From: Bacillus massiliglaciei
GTDB taxonomy: Bacteria > Bacillota > Bacilli > Bacillales > DSM-1321
Length of the DNA: 64,000 nt
NCBI RefSeq assembly: GCF_900098925.1
Contig: NZ_LT622359.1
Span: 783,887-847,886, forward strand
Direction: 5' to 3'
Shown: positions 16,524 to 25,719 of the stretch, piece after piece
Position numbering within the stretch: position 1 is the stretch's first letter
Layout: every line of letters starts with the position of its first letter
Program-made: the position numbers and the translations under genes
Notes under the pieces: model-generated
What the model was told of the DNA's origin: nothing
Database searches by the model: none
The model's input: only the letters and a program-made list of their open reading frames with translations

Positions 16524-17714
16524 ATGGACGTTATGATCAGGCGCGGTGATTCTTGTTGGTACTACAGCCGGCTGTTCAGTATAGATCTCCAACTGATTCA
16601 TGATTCAAACGAGGGGATTGACCCGAATCAGCTTGCCATTGGGCAGCGTGTTAAGATCCCTGGCTTTGTGGCTTCTGACTATCAGCTCAAAGCAGGTGAC
16701 TCTTTATGGTCGATTGCCAGAAACCGCACCATTTCTTTAGATGCTTTATTTCTGCTGAATCCATCCCTGAATGTGAATACACTTCAAATCGGACAGGTTA
16801 TATTCCTTCCTCTGAGGATTACATGGCGTCTTGTTACAGCGAATCAGGAATACAGCTATGCAAGAATGATTAATGACTTAAATCGGCTCAGACAGGTTTA
16901 TCCATTTTTGAAAATGCCATCGGCAGGAGAAACAGTCCTTGGAAAGTCGATTCCGGAGGTCCTTCTTGGAAAGGGAGACAAGAGAGTCCACTATAATGCC
17001 TCGTTTCATGCAAATGAGTGGATTACGACTCTTACAGTCATGACTTTTTTAAATGATTATCTGCTCTCGCTGACAAATCAAAATCCAATTCGGGGCGTCT
17101 GGATGAATCAGTACTACCAGCAAACTTCCTTATCGATTGTCCCGATGGTCAATCCAGATGGTGTGGACCTTGTTTTGAATGGTCCGCCTGAAGATGAACC
17201 TTACAGAAGCAGGGTGCTTGATATGAACGGCGGCAATGATGATTTTTCGGGATGGAAGGCTAATATTAACGGTGTCGATTTGAATGATCAATTTCCTGCA
17301 AGATGGGAATTGGAAAAAGAGAGAAATCCGCCAAATCTAGGACCGAGGGATTATCCAGGAGAAGAACCGCTGACGGAACCTGAAGCGATTGCGATGGCCA
17401 CTTTAACAAGAAAAAGAGACTTCGATAAAGTGCTCGCATTCCATACACAGGGAAAAGTGATTTATTGGGGATTCGAAAACTTGGAACCTTCAGAAAGCCG
17501 TTCAATTGCTGCAGAATTTTCAAGGGTAAGTAATTATGAACCGATTCAGTCCATTGACAGCTATGCAGGATATAAAGATTGGTTTATTCAAGACTGGAGA
17601 AGGCCGGGGTTTACTGTGGAGTTAGGACAAGGGGTCAACCCGCTGCCGCTTACTCAATTTCCGGAAATATATGAAGAGGCATTGGGAATCTTTTTAGCTG
17701 GATTGTATATGTGA
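16524..17714 (+). CDS. LysM-containing M14 carboxypeptidase (gamma-D-Glu-diamino acid endopeptidase type)
   Basis: The 396-residue protein has two LysM repeats (about residues 3-48 and 50-98; the second opens YQLKAGDSLWSIA), then a zinc peptidase M14 domain. Zinc ligands are seen in FHANEW (H-x-x-E) and in LAFHTQG, and the catalytic Glu in FTVELGQG. It resembles endopeptidase I of Lysinibacillus sphaericus, which cuts the gamma-D-Glu to diaminopimelate bond in peptidoglycan. No signal peptide is visible, as in those spore-related enzymes, so it may act in the mother cell or spore. ATG 16524 follows AGGAGGGGG. Confidence 0.88.
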   Translation: MDVMIRRGDSCWYYSRLFSIDLQLIHDSNEGIDPNQLAIGQRVKIPGFVASDYQLKAGDSLWSIARNRTISLDALFLLNPSLNVNTLQIGQVIFLPLRITWRLVTANQEYSYARMINDLNRLRQVYPFLKMPSAGETVLGKSIPEVLLGKGDKRVHYNASFHANEWITTLTVMTFLNDYLLSLTNQNPIRGVWMNQYYQQTSLSIVPMVNPDGVDLVLNGPPEDEPYRSRVLDMNGGNDDFSGWKANINGVDLNDQFPARWELEKERNPPNLGPRDYPGEEPLTEPEAIAMATLTRKRDFDKVLAFHTQGKVIYWGFENLEPSESRSIAAEFSRVSNYEPIQSIDSYAGYKDWFIQDWRRPGFTVELGQGVNPLPLTQFPEIYEEALGIFLAGLYM

Positions 17715-17778
17715 AGATAAAATTCGATTTTAAGTGTTATTTAAAGCTGATATTTAGAATTTCTTTGATGATTTTGTA

Positions 17779-17828
17779 CAAAATACGAATAAATAATTAT
17801 TTAATATGTTTTATAGTTCGTATATAAT
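17779..17828 (+). promoter_or_regulatory. Tandem inverted PurBoxes and -10 of purT
   Basis: AAAATACGAATAAAT (17780-17794) and the inverted ATAGTTCGTATATAAT (17813-17828) both contain the CGAA core of PurBoxes, in opposite orientation about 18 bp apart. TATAAT at 17823-17828 overlaps the second box. PurR repression is therefore expected. The boxes are read by eye against the Bacillus consensus AWWWCCGAACWWT. Confidence 0.6.
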
Positions 17829-17862
17829 GGAGGTGACTGATAGAAGGGAAGAGGGATGGAGA

Positions 17863-19020
17863 ATGCTAAAGACGAAAAAAATCTTATTGCTTGGATCAGG
17901 AGAGTTAGGAAAAGAAGTCATTATTGAAGCTCAGCGATTAGGAGTTTTAACTGTAGCTGTGGACCGGTATGAACATGCGCCGGCTATGCAGGCGGCCCAC
18001 AAAAGCTATGTAGTGGATATGCTGGACGGAGAAAAGGTACGTCAAATCATCGAAACAGAGAAACCTGATTTGATCGTTCCGGAAATTGAAGCCATTGCAA
18101 CTTCTGAACTGATTGAATTGGAGAAAGAAGGATTCGATGTGATTCCGACAGCCCGCGCAGCCAGGTTAACAATGGATCGGGAAGGCATTCGGAGGCTGGC
18201 AGCAGAAACGCTGGAGCTTCCTACTGCCCAATATCGCTTTGCCGATACATACGAAGAATTCATACGCAGCGCTCATGAAATTGGGTTTCCGAATGTTGTG
18301 AAACCATTAATGAGCTCTTCCGGCAAAGGGCAGAGTGTATGCCGGACAGAAGAGGATTTGGAGAAATGCTGGAAAGTTGCCCAGGAAGGCGGCCGGGTGC
18401 AGAATGGAAGAGTGATTATTGAAGAATTTATCACGTTTGATTCTGAAATTACGCTGCTGACTGTCCGTACCGTCGAAGGAACAAAATTTTGTCCGCCGAT
18501 CGGCCATATCCAGCAGGGCGGAGATTATATTGAATCTTGGCAGCCGCATGCCATGAATGAGGCGCAAATCCAAGAAGCGGAAAGAATTGCCCTGGCTATC
18601 ACAGATGAACTTGGAGGACTCGGATTATTCGGCGTAGAATTATTTCTGTCAGGCGATAAGGTGTATTTCAGTGAAGTTTCTCCCCGCCCTCATGATACGG
18701 GATTAGTTACACTGGCTACCCAGAATTTATCTGAATTTGCGCTTCATATCAGGGCCATACTCGGTTACCCAATTCCGGAAATCAAACTCTTGAGTCCGGG
18801 GGCAAGTAAGCCATTGAAAGCACCTGAAGAGCTCGCGGAATACTCTATTGAAGGAGCGGGACAGGCACTTTCCCTTCCGAATACTCAGATTAGGATTTTT
18901 GGCAAGCCCAATACTAAGCCAGGACGCAGAGTGGCTGTTGCGCTAGCAGCTGCTGATTCAGCGGAAGAGGCCCGAAAAGTTGCAAAGCAGGCTTTATCTT
19001 GTCTTGAAGTAAAAGCATAA
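17863..19020 (+). CDS. purT: Formate-dependent GAR transformylase PurT
   Basis: The 385-residue ATP-grasp enzyme converts GAR, formate and ATP to formyl-GAR, step three of purine synthesis, without folate. Visible features are the N-terminal [19 protein letters not shown] loop, [14 protein letters not shown] (ATP-grasp), and [24 protein letters not shown] with the metal-binding Glu residues. The length equals B. subtilis PurT (384 aa). ATG 17863 fits this length; the longer frame from 17806 would begin upstream of the promoter -10. Paired PurBoxes upstream imply PurR control. Confidence 0.95.
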   Translation: MLKTKKILLLGSGELGKEVIIEAQRLGVLTVAVDRYEHAPAMQAAHKSYVVDMLDGEKVRQIIETEKPDLIVPEIEAIATSELIELEKEGFDVIPTARAARLTMDREGIRRLAAETLELPTAQYRFADTYEEFIRSAHEIGFPNVVKPLMSSSGKGQSVCRTEEDLEKCWKVAQEGGRVQNGRVIIEEFITFDSEITLLTVRTVEGTKFCPPIGHIQQGGDYIESWQPHAMNEAQIQEAERIALAITDELGGLGLFGVELFLSGDKVYFSEVSPRPHDTGLVTLATQNLSEFALHIRAILGYPIPEIKLLSPGASKPLKAPEELAEYSIEGAGQALSLPNTQIRIFGKPNTKPGRRVAVALAAADSAEEARKVAKQALSCLEVKA

Positions 19021-19142
19021 CTCCGACAAGAAGCCTAGAATCCTTTCCAAATGGATTGAAGGGGCGGGCTCTGGGAGAACATGAGGCTTAAGCCGTGCCC
19101 CGTAAAGCAGCTCTAGAATCAACATCTATAAAGAATAAGTGG

Positions 19143-19179
19143 AAAATATCCAATTTCTCGTGGGAAATTGGATATTTTT
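19143..19179. terminator. Terminator hairpin of the dispersed family (copy 2), bidirectional
   Basis: ATATCCAATTTC pairs with GAAATTGGATAT around a short loop, with A and T tracts on both sides. It separates purT and the convergent permease gene. Confidence 0.8.
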
Positions 19180-19205
19180 ATGTCCTAGACGATTATATTT
19201 TGAGA

Positions 19206-20596
19206 TCAGCTTGTGGCCTTGCCGGGACTGTTCTTTTTCCATACCTTTTTGCGCATGATGAAGGAAGCAATTCCAATCAGTACGACGACAAGCAGACTGG
19301 CATAAAATCCAGGACGGATATGTTTCTCAAAAAGGGTTCCTGCGACTCCTGCCAGAAGCAAGAGCAACCCTATCCAAGCAAAAAGCTTATTCATAAACGT
19401 GTTTTTTAAGGTTTTAAAAGAAGATATGATGATAAAAGCCCAGTTATATAAAATTAATATTCCGGCTGCTGTCGTGATGTATTCATAAATTTTACCCGGA
19501 AGCAATAAGGCGGTAATGATGGATACAAGTAATCCGGCTGCCCCTAAACCGAGTGAAGGCAATGGAAGGTCCTTCATTTTCTTTACTTTTTTGCAAAAAA
19601 AGAAGGTGCATCCCCATCGTTTGCCATTGTCACAAGCAGGTTTGTCACGCCAAAAAGTGAAGCAGTCATCGTAGAGAAACCGGCAATAATAATAGCTGCA
19701 TTAAAGACATGCGGGAAAAAAGGTAAGTGGAATCCCTCCATGGCTGTAACGAACGGGCTTTTTTTATCAGTGAAAGCCTCAAGGGAAACCATTGCTGTGG
19801 CGAGGCCGAGAGATACAACATAAATGATGGTCAATAAAATGAGCATAACTGTTCCTGATTTAGGCGCTTCTTCCTTTTCTTTAAGCTGCATTGCCATTAA
19901 ACCAATGACTTCTATCCCGCCAAATGCATAAAAGGCATAGATCAGCGATGTCCAGAAGCCTTTCCACCCATGAGGGAAAAATTCTCCGGCAGAAGTTGGC
20001 CAATCTGAATGTATATGTCCCTTAAAGTCAATCCATCCAAAAACCCCGCAGGCAGCTAAAATGATGAACATGACAATAGCGGCAGTTTTAATTACTGCCA
20101 GAATGTTTTCGACTCGGTCGAACCCTTTTGTGCCTAATAGAACAACGAGAATGGCCAGGATGGCAAAACCGGCAGCGAATATCCACAAAGGCACCTTCGG
20201 AAACCAAAATTGGGAAAGGATAGAGAGTGCAGTCAGCTGGCTTCCCATAATCAGGATGTTCGAGGACCAGTAATTCCAGCCGCAGCTAAATCCAGCCCAT
20301 TTTCCATAGGCCTTATTGGCATAATAACAAAAAGAACCCTCTTGGGGATCGGCGGCTGTCATTTTAGCCAGTAAATTGAAAACGATATAAGTGCCTAAAG
20401 CTGCCAAGATAAAGGAAAAAATGATAGAAGGTCCAGTGGCCATGATTCCAATGCTGGATCCAAGAAAATAACCGGTCCCAATCGTACAGCCCACGCCGAT
20501 CAATGAGAGCTGCCACCATTCCAGGTCACCTTGTTTTTGCTTTGTATGTTGGTTTTTACTTTTATGATTTGCGGCTTTCTTTTTCTTCTTGCTCAT
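19206..20596 (-). pseudogene. APC-family amino acid permease, split by a frameshift
   Basis: From ATG 20596 (GGAGGG site) 337 codons encode the N-terminal nine or so membrane segments of an APC permease (LSLIGVGCTIGTGYFLGSS and GWNYWSSN are typical). The frame stops at 19583. The last three helices continue in the -1 frame as VKKMKDLPLPSLGLG to 19206. The switch is at A AAA AAG (19586-19592) immediately before the stop. Joined, the product is about 460 residues, normal for the family. A one-base loss in the A run is the simplest cause. Programmed -1 frameshifting or reinitiation at ATG 19577 could still give product. Confidence 0.75.
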
Positions 20597-20749
20597 ATAT
20601 ATCCCTCCATACTTATAGTGTTCATGGTTAGAGAGAAAATATGTAGATGAAAATAAGGAAGGAACTGGGCAGCAGTTTCATACATGATCAAGTTTTTCAG
20701 TTACATACTAAAGAGTGAAATATCTATCCTATCGATGAGGTGATACAGA

Positions 20750-20902
20750 ATGAGTTATAAAGATCAGTTAGATCCACATTCTCAGAAATTTCACCACAAT
20801 TGGACAAGACCTAAACGCTCAAAGTCTCAAGTAAATGGCCACACCATGATGTCCCAAACAAATATTATCTTGAGGAGCAATGCGAAGGCTCACAGATGGT
20901 GA
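20750..20902 (+). CDS. YpzG-like small protein (50 aa)
   Basis: ATG 20750 follows GATGAGGTGAT. The product begins MSYKDQLDPHSQKFHHNWTR and ends NAKAHRW. The HNWTRPKRSKSQVNG stretch and the C-terminal LRSNAKAHRW resemble the YpzG-like family of Bacillaceae, whose role is not known. A small terminator hairpin (AAAGAAGC...GCTTCTTT, 20921-20942) follows. Confidence 0.65.
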   Translation: MSYKDQLDPHSQKFHHNWTRPKRSKSQVNGHTMMSQTNIILRSNAKAHRW

Positions 20903-20918
20903 CGGGTATTTCAAAAAC

Positions 20919-20950
20919 AGGAAAGAAGCGTGAGGCTTCTTTCCTTTCTT
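20919..20950 (+). terminator. Terminator of the YpzG-like gene
   Basis: AAAGAAGC and GCTTCTTT pair around GTGAG and are followed by CCTTTCTTTC, a weak T-rich tract. Confidence 0.6.
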
Positions 20951-20999
20951 TCGTTGTTATGGTAACATAAAGTCTTAACTTGAATAGGACGTGATATTT

Positions 21000-21374
21000 A
21001 TGATTAATATAGAAATGCCTCATATCGATTTAACCATTTCTCAAAGAAAACAGGAAGTAAAAGAAGGCGAACCGCTTATTAAGGATATATACGGATTTAT
21101 TGATTTTCACCTTATTCCGCGGGATAGAGGCGGCATCTTTATGTTTTATAACAACAGAGATGAATTATTATTTGTCGGTAAGGCTCGAAAGCTTCGCCAA
21201 AGAATTAAGAAACATTTTGAAGATAATGTATCCCCGATCAAAAACCATCGCGGAGAAGTTAATAGAATCGAAATTGCCTATGTAGAAGAACCGGTGGAGC
21301 GGGAGATTTACGAAACATATATCATTAATCATCTGCAGGCAAAGTATAATGTGGATAAAGTTTTCTTTAGGTAA
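21000..21374 (+). CDS. GIY-YIG nuclease-like protein (YurQ-like)
   Basis: The 124-residue protein consists of one GIY-YIG-type fold. The motif pair is degenerate: GGIFMFYNNRDELLFVG replaces GIY and YIG with GIF and FVG. The following KARKLRQRIKKHF (Arg) and the late EREIYETYIINHL (Glu) match catalytic positions. It resembles the UvrC N-terminal domain and B. subtilis YurQ. The start ATG 21000 follows AGGACGTGAT. A role in DNA processing is only an inference. A hairpin with T run at 21384-21422 ends the gene. Confidence 0.75.
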   Translation: MINIEMPHIDLTISQRKQEVKEGEPLIKDIYGFIDFHLIPRDRGGIFMFYNNRDELLFVGKARKLRQRIKKHFEDNVSPIKNHRGEVNRIEIAYVEEPVEREIYETYIINHLQAKYNVDKVFFR

Positions 21375-21383
21375 TTCATTTAG

Positions 21384-21424
21384 TAAAGCTGAATGCGAAA
21401 AAGGCAATCAGCTTTTTTATTTTT
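21384..21424 (+). terminator. Terminator of the GIY-YIG gene
   Basis: AAAGCTGA...TCAGCTTT with an A-rich loop is followed by TTTATTTTT. Confidence 0.7.
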
Positions 21425-21625
21425 AAGTGGATAATTTGGTCCATATTTCAAAACTTTAGTGTTTGCTTCAAGCCTGGCGAAACACAGCAATTTACAGTCA
21501 ATTTGTTTTAGTGTATCGTATAAAACAAGATATTTAATGAAACATACTGAAATAATGATGTCTATGGTTTTGTAGAGTTAGAAATCAGATACATTGTTAG
21601 AGAGTGAAGGACGTGGAAAAGAAGG

Positions 21626-22447
21626 ATGAGTTCCATTTCAAAAGTAGGTAAATATCTTAATGAAAATGCAAAAGATTTAGCAAATGAGATAGTAGATGAG
21701 ATTGTAGATCGGTTTACTTTTACTGTCCCGAAGCCTGAGATTGAACAGGCAAAAGTCGTTTACTTCCAATTTATTCAATTTATTGGAGAGGCTGTGACTT
21801 CTCCTGAAATCATCGTGCCGCAGGAGATTTTGGACTGGAGTAAACAGAATGCTGAGCAAGAGGCTTCCTTAAGGGGGAGAATTTCAAATATTATAGAACG
21901 GTATTACGATACACGATTGGTGTTTATTGATCGGATGACAGATATCGCGATTGACCATGGACTCTCTACAAAGGATGTTATTCGAGTAACGAAGTGGGTG
22001 AATTGTATTCTGGATGTCAGCATCACAGAAACCGTTCGTGAATTTGAAAGATTTACTCAGGACCTTATTAAGCATCGCCAAAAAGAAATAAATAAATTGT
22101 CTGCTCCCATAGTGCCGATTCAGGATTCCATTGCGGTTCTTCCGCTTGTCGGTTCTTTTGATTATGATCGGGTAGAGCATCTTGTGACCAGTGTGGTTTC
22201 CAAAATTGCCGGGCTGAATATAGAATGCCTGATTATTGATTTTTCCGGGATAGAGACCATTGATGCCGAAATTGCAGGATATATATTTAATATGTATGAT
22301 GCCCTTCGTCTGCTGGGGATTCATGTAATTGCTACCGGCATTCGTCCTGATTTAGCCAATCAGGTAGTCAGAAGCGGAATTGATTTATCTACATTGACCA
22401 CATATGCAACGGTCAAGCAAGCTATAGAGAGCATGAACGATGAGTGA
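21626..22447 (+). CDS. RsbR-type stressosome protein with C-terminal STAS domain
   Basis: The 273-residue protein has an all-helical N-terminal sensor region (about 1-145) and a C-terminal STAS domain (about 160-268). The STAS part includes ECLIIDFSGIETIDAEIAGYI, where the Thr after GIE and later residues correspond to RsbT-phosphorylated positions of RsbR paralogues. These proteins form the stressosome that controls SigB. No rsbS or rsbT is adjacent, as for the dispersed B. subtilis paralogues (YkoB, YojH, YqhA). The ribosome site is not clear: GAAGG abuts ATG 21626, and AGTGAAGG lies 15 nt upstream. Confidence 0.78.
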   Translation: MSSISKVGKYLNENAKDLANEIVDEIVDRFTFTVPKPEIEQAKVVYFQFIQFIGEAVTSPEIIVPQEILDWSKQNAEQEASLRGRISNIIERYYDTRLVFIDRMTDIAIDHGLSTKDVIRVTKWVNCILDVSITETVREFERFTQDLIKHRQKEINKLSAPIVPIQDSIAVLPLVGSFDYDRVEHLVTSVVSKIAGLNIECLIIDFSGIETIDAEIAGYIFNMYDALRLLGIHVIATGIRPDLANQVVRSGIDLSTLTTYATVKQAIESMNDE

Positions 22448-22452
22448 AGCAG

Positions 22453-22483
22453 GCGGCAGTGTGTAAATGCTGCCTTTTTTGTT
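22453..22483 (+). terminator. Terminator of the RsbR-type gene
   Basis: GGCAG and CTGCC pair around TGTGTAAATG and are followed by TTTTTTG. Confidence 0.65.
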
Positions 22484-22637
22484 TCTAAGAAGGATGGAAT
22501 CCAGGTTGGATCCCTTTTTGCAGGAAGTCAAGTTTTTTTTCGTCTTCTGCTGGCAGTTGTCATAAAATATTCAGATTTTGCAAACCTGTTTGTCCATTTT
22601 TCGTGAGATAATGTAATGGATGAACTTGAGAAGCATG

Positions 22638-22677
22638 AAAAAAAGGCTGACACAGTTGCTGTGCCAACCTTTTTATT
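22638..22677 (-). terminator. Terminator of the yjlC-ndh operon
   Basis: On the minus strand AAAGGTTGGCACAG and its near complement CTGTGTCAGCCTTT form the stem, followed by TTTT. Confidence 0.75.
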
Positions 22678-22683
22678 GATGAT

Positions 22684-23865
22684 TTAATAAGCTAGACTGA
22701 AAAGTCCTTTAATATGTGATAAATAACGAACATTGCTAGCTTCCTTCATTAAGGAAGCTGGAAGACCTTTTAATTGGGTCTCATTAGCCCCGACTGTGGC
22801 TACGGCATCTTTACGTCCAAGACTTGCAAGAGTCCCTGAGTTTACAGGTGCGAATTCTTTCATGGCTTGTCCTTTTAAAGAAGCGAAAAGGTTATATCCG
22901 ACAAGTTCTCCCATCTGCCAAGCGTTTTGTGCGGTTGGAGCATATGGGCGCCCGCCTTCTTTAGGGAAAGCAACGGCACTGTCGCCGACAACGAAAACAT
23001 CTGAATGAGATGTGGATTGTAAATACTCGTTCACGGTAGCGCGTCCGCGGTCTACTGCGATTCCTGATTCACCCACTAGTGGATTGCCTTGTACGCCGCC
23101 AGTCCAAACGAATGTATTGGCTATGATTTTTTGTCCGTCTTTTAGATCGATGACATTTCCAGAAACATTTGTGACAGGAAGACCTGTTAAGAACTCAACA
23201 CCGCGTTTTTCAAGGCTGGCTGTTGCGCGTTCAATAAGAACATCTGGAAGAACAGGAAGGATCTTAGGACCTGCTTCAACCAATTTAATTTTAAGATCGC
23301 TAAAGTTTACACCATAGCTTTCAGCGATTTTAGGGAAAGTATCGACAATTTCGCCTACAAGTTCAACGCCAGTTAAACCGCCGCCGCCAATTACGATCGT
23401 AGCATCTTCTTCTTTTCTCGTTTTGGAATATTCCTGGATACGTTCTTTAATATGCCTGAAGATTTGCTTAGCATCTTCTGCAGACTTAAGAACCATACTG
23501 TTTTCTTCCAATCCTGGAATACCGAAGTAGGCTGTTTTGCTGCCTAAAGCGACAACAAGAGAATCGTAAGTTAAAGTAGAGCCGCCGGCTAACTTTACTT
23601 CTTTATTGTCTACAGAGAAAGATTCCACTTTAGCAATGCGCAAATCAATGGCTTTTCCTTTAAGAAGTTTTTCCAGGGGCATAGCAACAGCTTGTTCAGA
23701 GACATTCCCGGCAGCTAAACGGTGAAGTTCTGTAATGATTTGATGAGTTGGATATTGGTTAACTACTGTAACCTTTGCTTCAGATACATTTAAATATTTA
23801 CGAACGGTTAAAGCAGTAAGAAGTCCGCCATAACCTGCACCTAAGATGACGATATGTTTTGACAT
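22684..23865 (-). CDS. ndh: Type II NADH dehydrogenase (Ndh)
   Basis: This 393-residue flavoprotein oxidises NADH and reduces menaquinone at the membrane without pumping protons. The FAD site HIVILGAGYGGLLTAL is at the N-terminus, and the NADH site ATIVIGGGGLTGVELVGEI is near residue 155. A C-terminal FAD contact is VFVVGDSAV followed by APTAQNAWQMGELVGYNL. The second of two adjacent ATGs (23865) has the better spacing to GGAGG. It follows a DUF1641 gene in the same order as B. subtilis yjlC-ndh, which Rex represses at high NADH. A candidate Rex site lies upstream of the pair. Confidence 0.92.
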   Translation of the reverse strand: MSKHIVILGAGYGGLLTALTVRKYLNVSEAKVTVVNQYPTHQIITELHRLAAGNVSEQAVAMPLEKLLKGKAIDLRIAKVESFSVDNKEVKLAGGSTLTYDSLVVALGSKTAYFGIPGLEENSMVLKSAEDAKQIFRHIKERIQEYSKTRKEEDATIVIGGGGLTGVELVGEIVDTFPKIAESYGVNFSDLKIKLVEAGPKILPVLPDVLIERATASLEKRGVEFLTGLPVTNVSGNVIDLKDGQKIIANTFVWTGGVQGNPLVGESGIAVDRGRATVNEYLQSTSHSDVFVVGDSAVAFPKEGGRPYAPTAQNAWQMGELVGYNLFASLKGQAMKEFAPVNSGTLASLGRKDAVATVGANETQLKGLPASLMKEASNVRYLSHIKGLFSLAY

Positions 23866-23903
23866 CATTATTCCTCCGTCCTTACTAGTTAATGAAACGA
23901 TTA

Positions 23904-24320
23904 TTATTTTACACGGTTTGCATTAAGTTCTAGATAAGCATTTAAGAAGCGGAAAAGCTTTTGGGCTTGAGGGTCTTTCATCATGCGAAGAAGACCGAAC
24001 ACACCGATTACTTCATTGCTTTGTTCAGCGCGGTCTTTAGCTTCAATAGCAGTGGCAGCAATGTTTTTTACTGAATCTTTAACAGGCTCCACAATTTCTT
24101 TAATGGCTCCCACAGTATCGCTTTTCAAAACATCATCTGTCGCAACGGATTGAGCAAAGTCATATGATTTTGTTAATACGTTTACAAGCTCAGTCAATTT
24201 TGGCAGCTGCTCTACCAATGCTGTAAGTGATTCTTGAACTTCAGGTTTTAATAGCTGATCAAGAATGTCTGCTTGTTGACGGGCTAGCTCAGAGTTTGTT
24301 TCAGTAGTTGTTTCTGACAT
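23904..24320 (-). CDS. yjlC: DUF1641 protein, YjlC type
   Basis: The 138-residue, mostly helical and charged protein has the DUF1641 pattern: an N-terminal coil, VLKSDTVGAIKEIVEPVKDSV, and a late FGLLRMMKDPQAQKLFRFL motif. It is co-transcribed with ndh, 38 bp apart. The order and pairing match the yjlC-ndh operon. Function is unproven, and a role as partner of the dehydrogenase is only suggested by the operon. ATG 24320 follows GGAGAATTGGAT; the slightly longer TTG start is less likely. Confidence 0.85.
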   Translation of the reverse strand: MSETTTETNSELARQQADILDQLLKPEVQESLTALVEQLPKLTELVNVLTKSYDFAQSVATDDVLKSDTVGAIKEIVEPVKDSVKNIAATAIEAKDRAEQSNEVIGVFGLLRMMKDPQAQKLFRFLNAYLELNANRVK

Positions 24321-24513
24321 ATCCAATTCTCCTCTACTATAAGTATTCTTGCTAGATGTGTAACCAATGGGAAAAGGTCCTTACTTATTGAAAAAGAATT
24401 CGCTTCCATAAAAAAGAAGACTAAGAATTGCGGCTGATTTATACCGTTCACTGCTTCCTGTTGTGATGAATTCTGTAAGGGAGCATGAGGTTATTTCAGT
24501 GACAATTTAAAGT
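24321..24513. other. Upstream region of yjlC
   Basis: About 190 bp without an open frame, forming the upstream and leader region of yjlC-ndh on the minus strand. No hairpin of note. A further 290 bp to the DUF1292 gene is likewise without a gene, apart from the Rex-like site. Confidence 0.45.
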
Positions 24514-24531
24514 TTGTTTAGTTATTCACAT
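24514..24531 (-). promoter_or_regulatory. Candidate Rex operator upstream of yjlC-ndh
   Basis: TTGTTTAGTTATTCACAT matches the Rex consensus TTGTGAA-N4-TTCACAA at 11 of 14 defined positions. It lies about 195 bp upstream of yjlC, rather far, so the call is tentative. Confidence 0.3.
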
Positions 24532-24822
24532 ACTAGCCGATATTTCCCCAAAGACATTATAACAGAGTATGTTAATACATACCATACTTGCTTGCATAAC
24601 TAATATACTCCCATTTTCTTATAATATCAATTGCATTGTTTGCTCATGATCTCATCATTTTTTTTGATATCTTTAGTGTGGTTCTGGCGGGCAGGATTTT
24701 GCCGGCCTATTTAATTTTGGTTAAATGGAAAATTCGATAAGAATTTATCAACTATTATTTGTCTTTCCGTATGATAATGGATATACTGGGTGGACAAATA
24801 CATATATAAAGGAGCAGGTATA

Positions 24823-25086
24823 ATGAATAAAATTGAAGTGGGCGAAATTCTGATCTTTGCAGATGAAAATGAAGAGGAACAGGAACTGGAGGTTCTTGGC
24901 ACCCTTGAAGTAGAAGGAACAGAATATGTCGCAGTTGGATTGGTTGAGGAAATCGAAAGAGAAACTGAAGAAGATATCGATATTTTCTTCTTTAAAGTAG
25001 ATGCTGAAGGAGAACTTAAGGATATCGAAAGCGAAGAAGAGTTTCAAAAAGTCGCTGGAGTTTTTGAAGCAAATATGGAAGCATAA
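24823..25086 (+). CDS. DUF1292 family acidic protein
   Basis: The 87-residue protein is extremely acidic and follows the DUF1292 pattern: an N-terminal beta strand pair (EVGEILIFADENEEEQELEV), VEGTEYVAVGLVEE in the middle, then DIDIFFFKVDAEGEL and a final EEEFQKVAGVF helix. Proteins of this family (YrzB-like) are small and cytoplasmic with unknown role. AAAGGAG lies 8 nt before ATG 24823. A terminator follows directly (GACACA...TGTGTC with a T run, 25096-25120). Confidence 0.75.
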   Translation: MNKIEVGEILIFADENEEEQELEVLGTLEVEGTEYVAVGLVEEIERETEEDIDIFFFKVDAEGELKDIESEEEFQKVAGVFEANMEA

Positions 25087-25093
25087 TAAAGAA

Positions 25094-25122
25094 ATGAGAC
25101 ACAGGGATGTGTCTTTTTTTTG
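25094..25122 (+). terminator. Terminator of the DUF1292 gene
   Basis: GACACA and TGTGTC pair around GGGA and are followed by TTTTTTTT. Confidence 0.75.
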
Positions 25123-25192
25123 TGGGTTTTTGATGGTTTCAGGGCTGCGGTTTTGGGGGATTAAGTAGGTACGTCGAAAGGAGAGATGTACA

Positions 25193-25498
25193 ATGGCGAA
25201 TGATACAGAAGGAAAAGTGGAGACCCAGCTGGAATCCATGGGAGATGACAAGAAAGAAGACGTCCTGCAAAACTTTGAAAAATTTAAAAATTATCTTGCT
25301 GAAAAAGTAGAAAAAGGTGAGATGCTGGGAATGAATGAAGAACAGCTTGCTAAAGCGGCTCAAAAGGCAGCTGATTATTTAGCGAAGCATGAAGAGCCCA
25401 GGAATCGGGAGGAAAAACTTCTTCAGGAGCTCTGGAAGGTGGGCACTGAGGAGGAACAGCATAAGCTGGCACATATGCTGGTGAAATTAGTTCAATAG
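25193..25498 (+). CDS. DUF3243 family protein (YmfJ-like)
   Basis: The 101-residue helical protein contains NFEKFKNYLAEKVEKGEMLG and a C-terminal NREEKLLQELWKVGTEEEQ followed by LAHMLVKL, the DUF3243 pattern of small Bacillus proteins such as YmfJ. The family is slightly longer here at the N-terminus. AAAGGAGAG precedes ATG 25193. Function unknown. It is probably a single gene, ended by the hairpin at 25566. Confidence 0.78.
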   Translation: MANDTEGKVETQLESMGDDKKEDVLQNFEKFKNYLAEKVEKGEMLGMNEEQLAKAAQKAADYLAKHEEPRNREEKLLQELWKVGTEEEQHKLAHMLVKLVQ

Positions 25499-25565
25499 TA
25501 AAAGAGACCGGACAGAAGTAGATCATTCTTAGAGAGCAGGATAACTGAAACGAAAATCTGTGTAT

Positions 25566-25603
25566 AAATATCAAATTTCTCAGTGAGAAATTTGATATTT
25601 TTT
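25566..25603. terminator. Terminator hairpin of the dispersed family (copy 3)
   Basis: AATATCAAATTTCTC and GAGAAATTTGATATT form a perfect stem around AGT and are followed by a T run. It ends the DUF3243 gene. Confidence 0.85.
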
Positions 25604-25719
25604 AGCTCAGCTGCTTTTTGAATACAGCGATTTTACGCTTCCCTCCATTTTTTAGGCTGTCCATAGCATCTTTCAATTTTACCGGCATAGGATAAAGGTA
25701 TTCAGCGGGGGTGAGACAG

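Noticed and set aside
17779..17862. Purine riboswitch before purT
   Set aside because: The leader is too short and the conserved aptamer core is absent; PurBoxes explain the control better.
19095..19409. Plus-strand ORF of 104 codons overlapping the permease C-terminus
   Set aside because: It lies antisense to the conserved permease end, starts without a ribosome site and its product has no family features.
24748..25251. Minus-strand frame of 167 codons, Phe- and Ser-rich
   Set aside because: It is the antisense shadow of the acidic DUF1292 and DUF3243 genes (Glu codons read as Phe/Ser-type codons).
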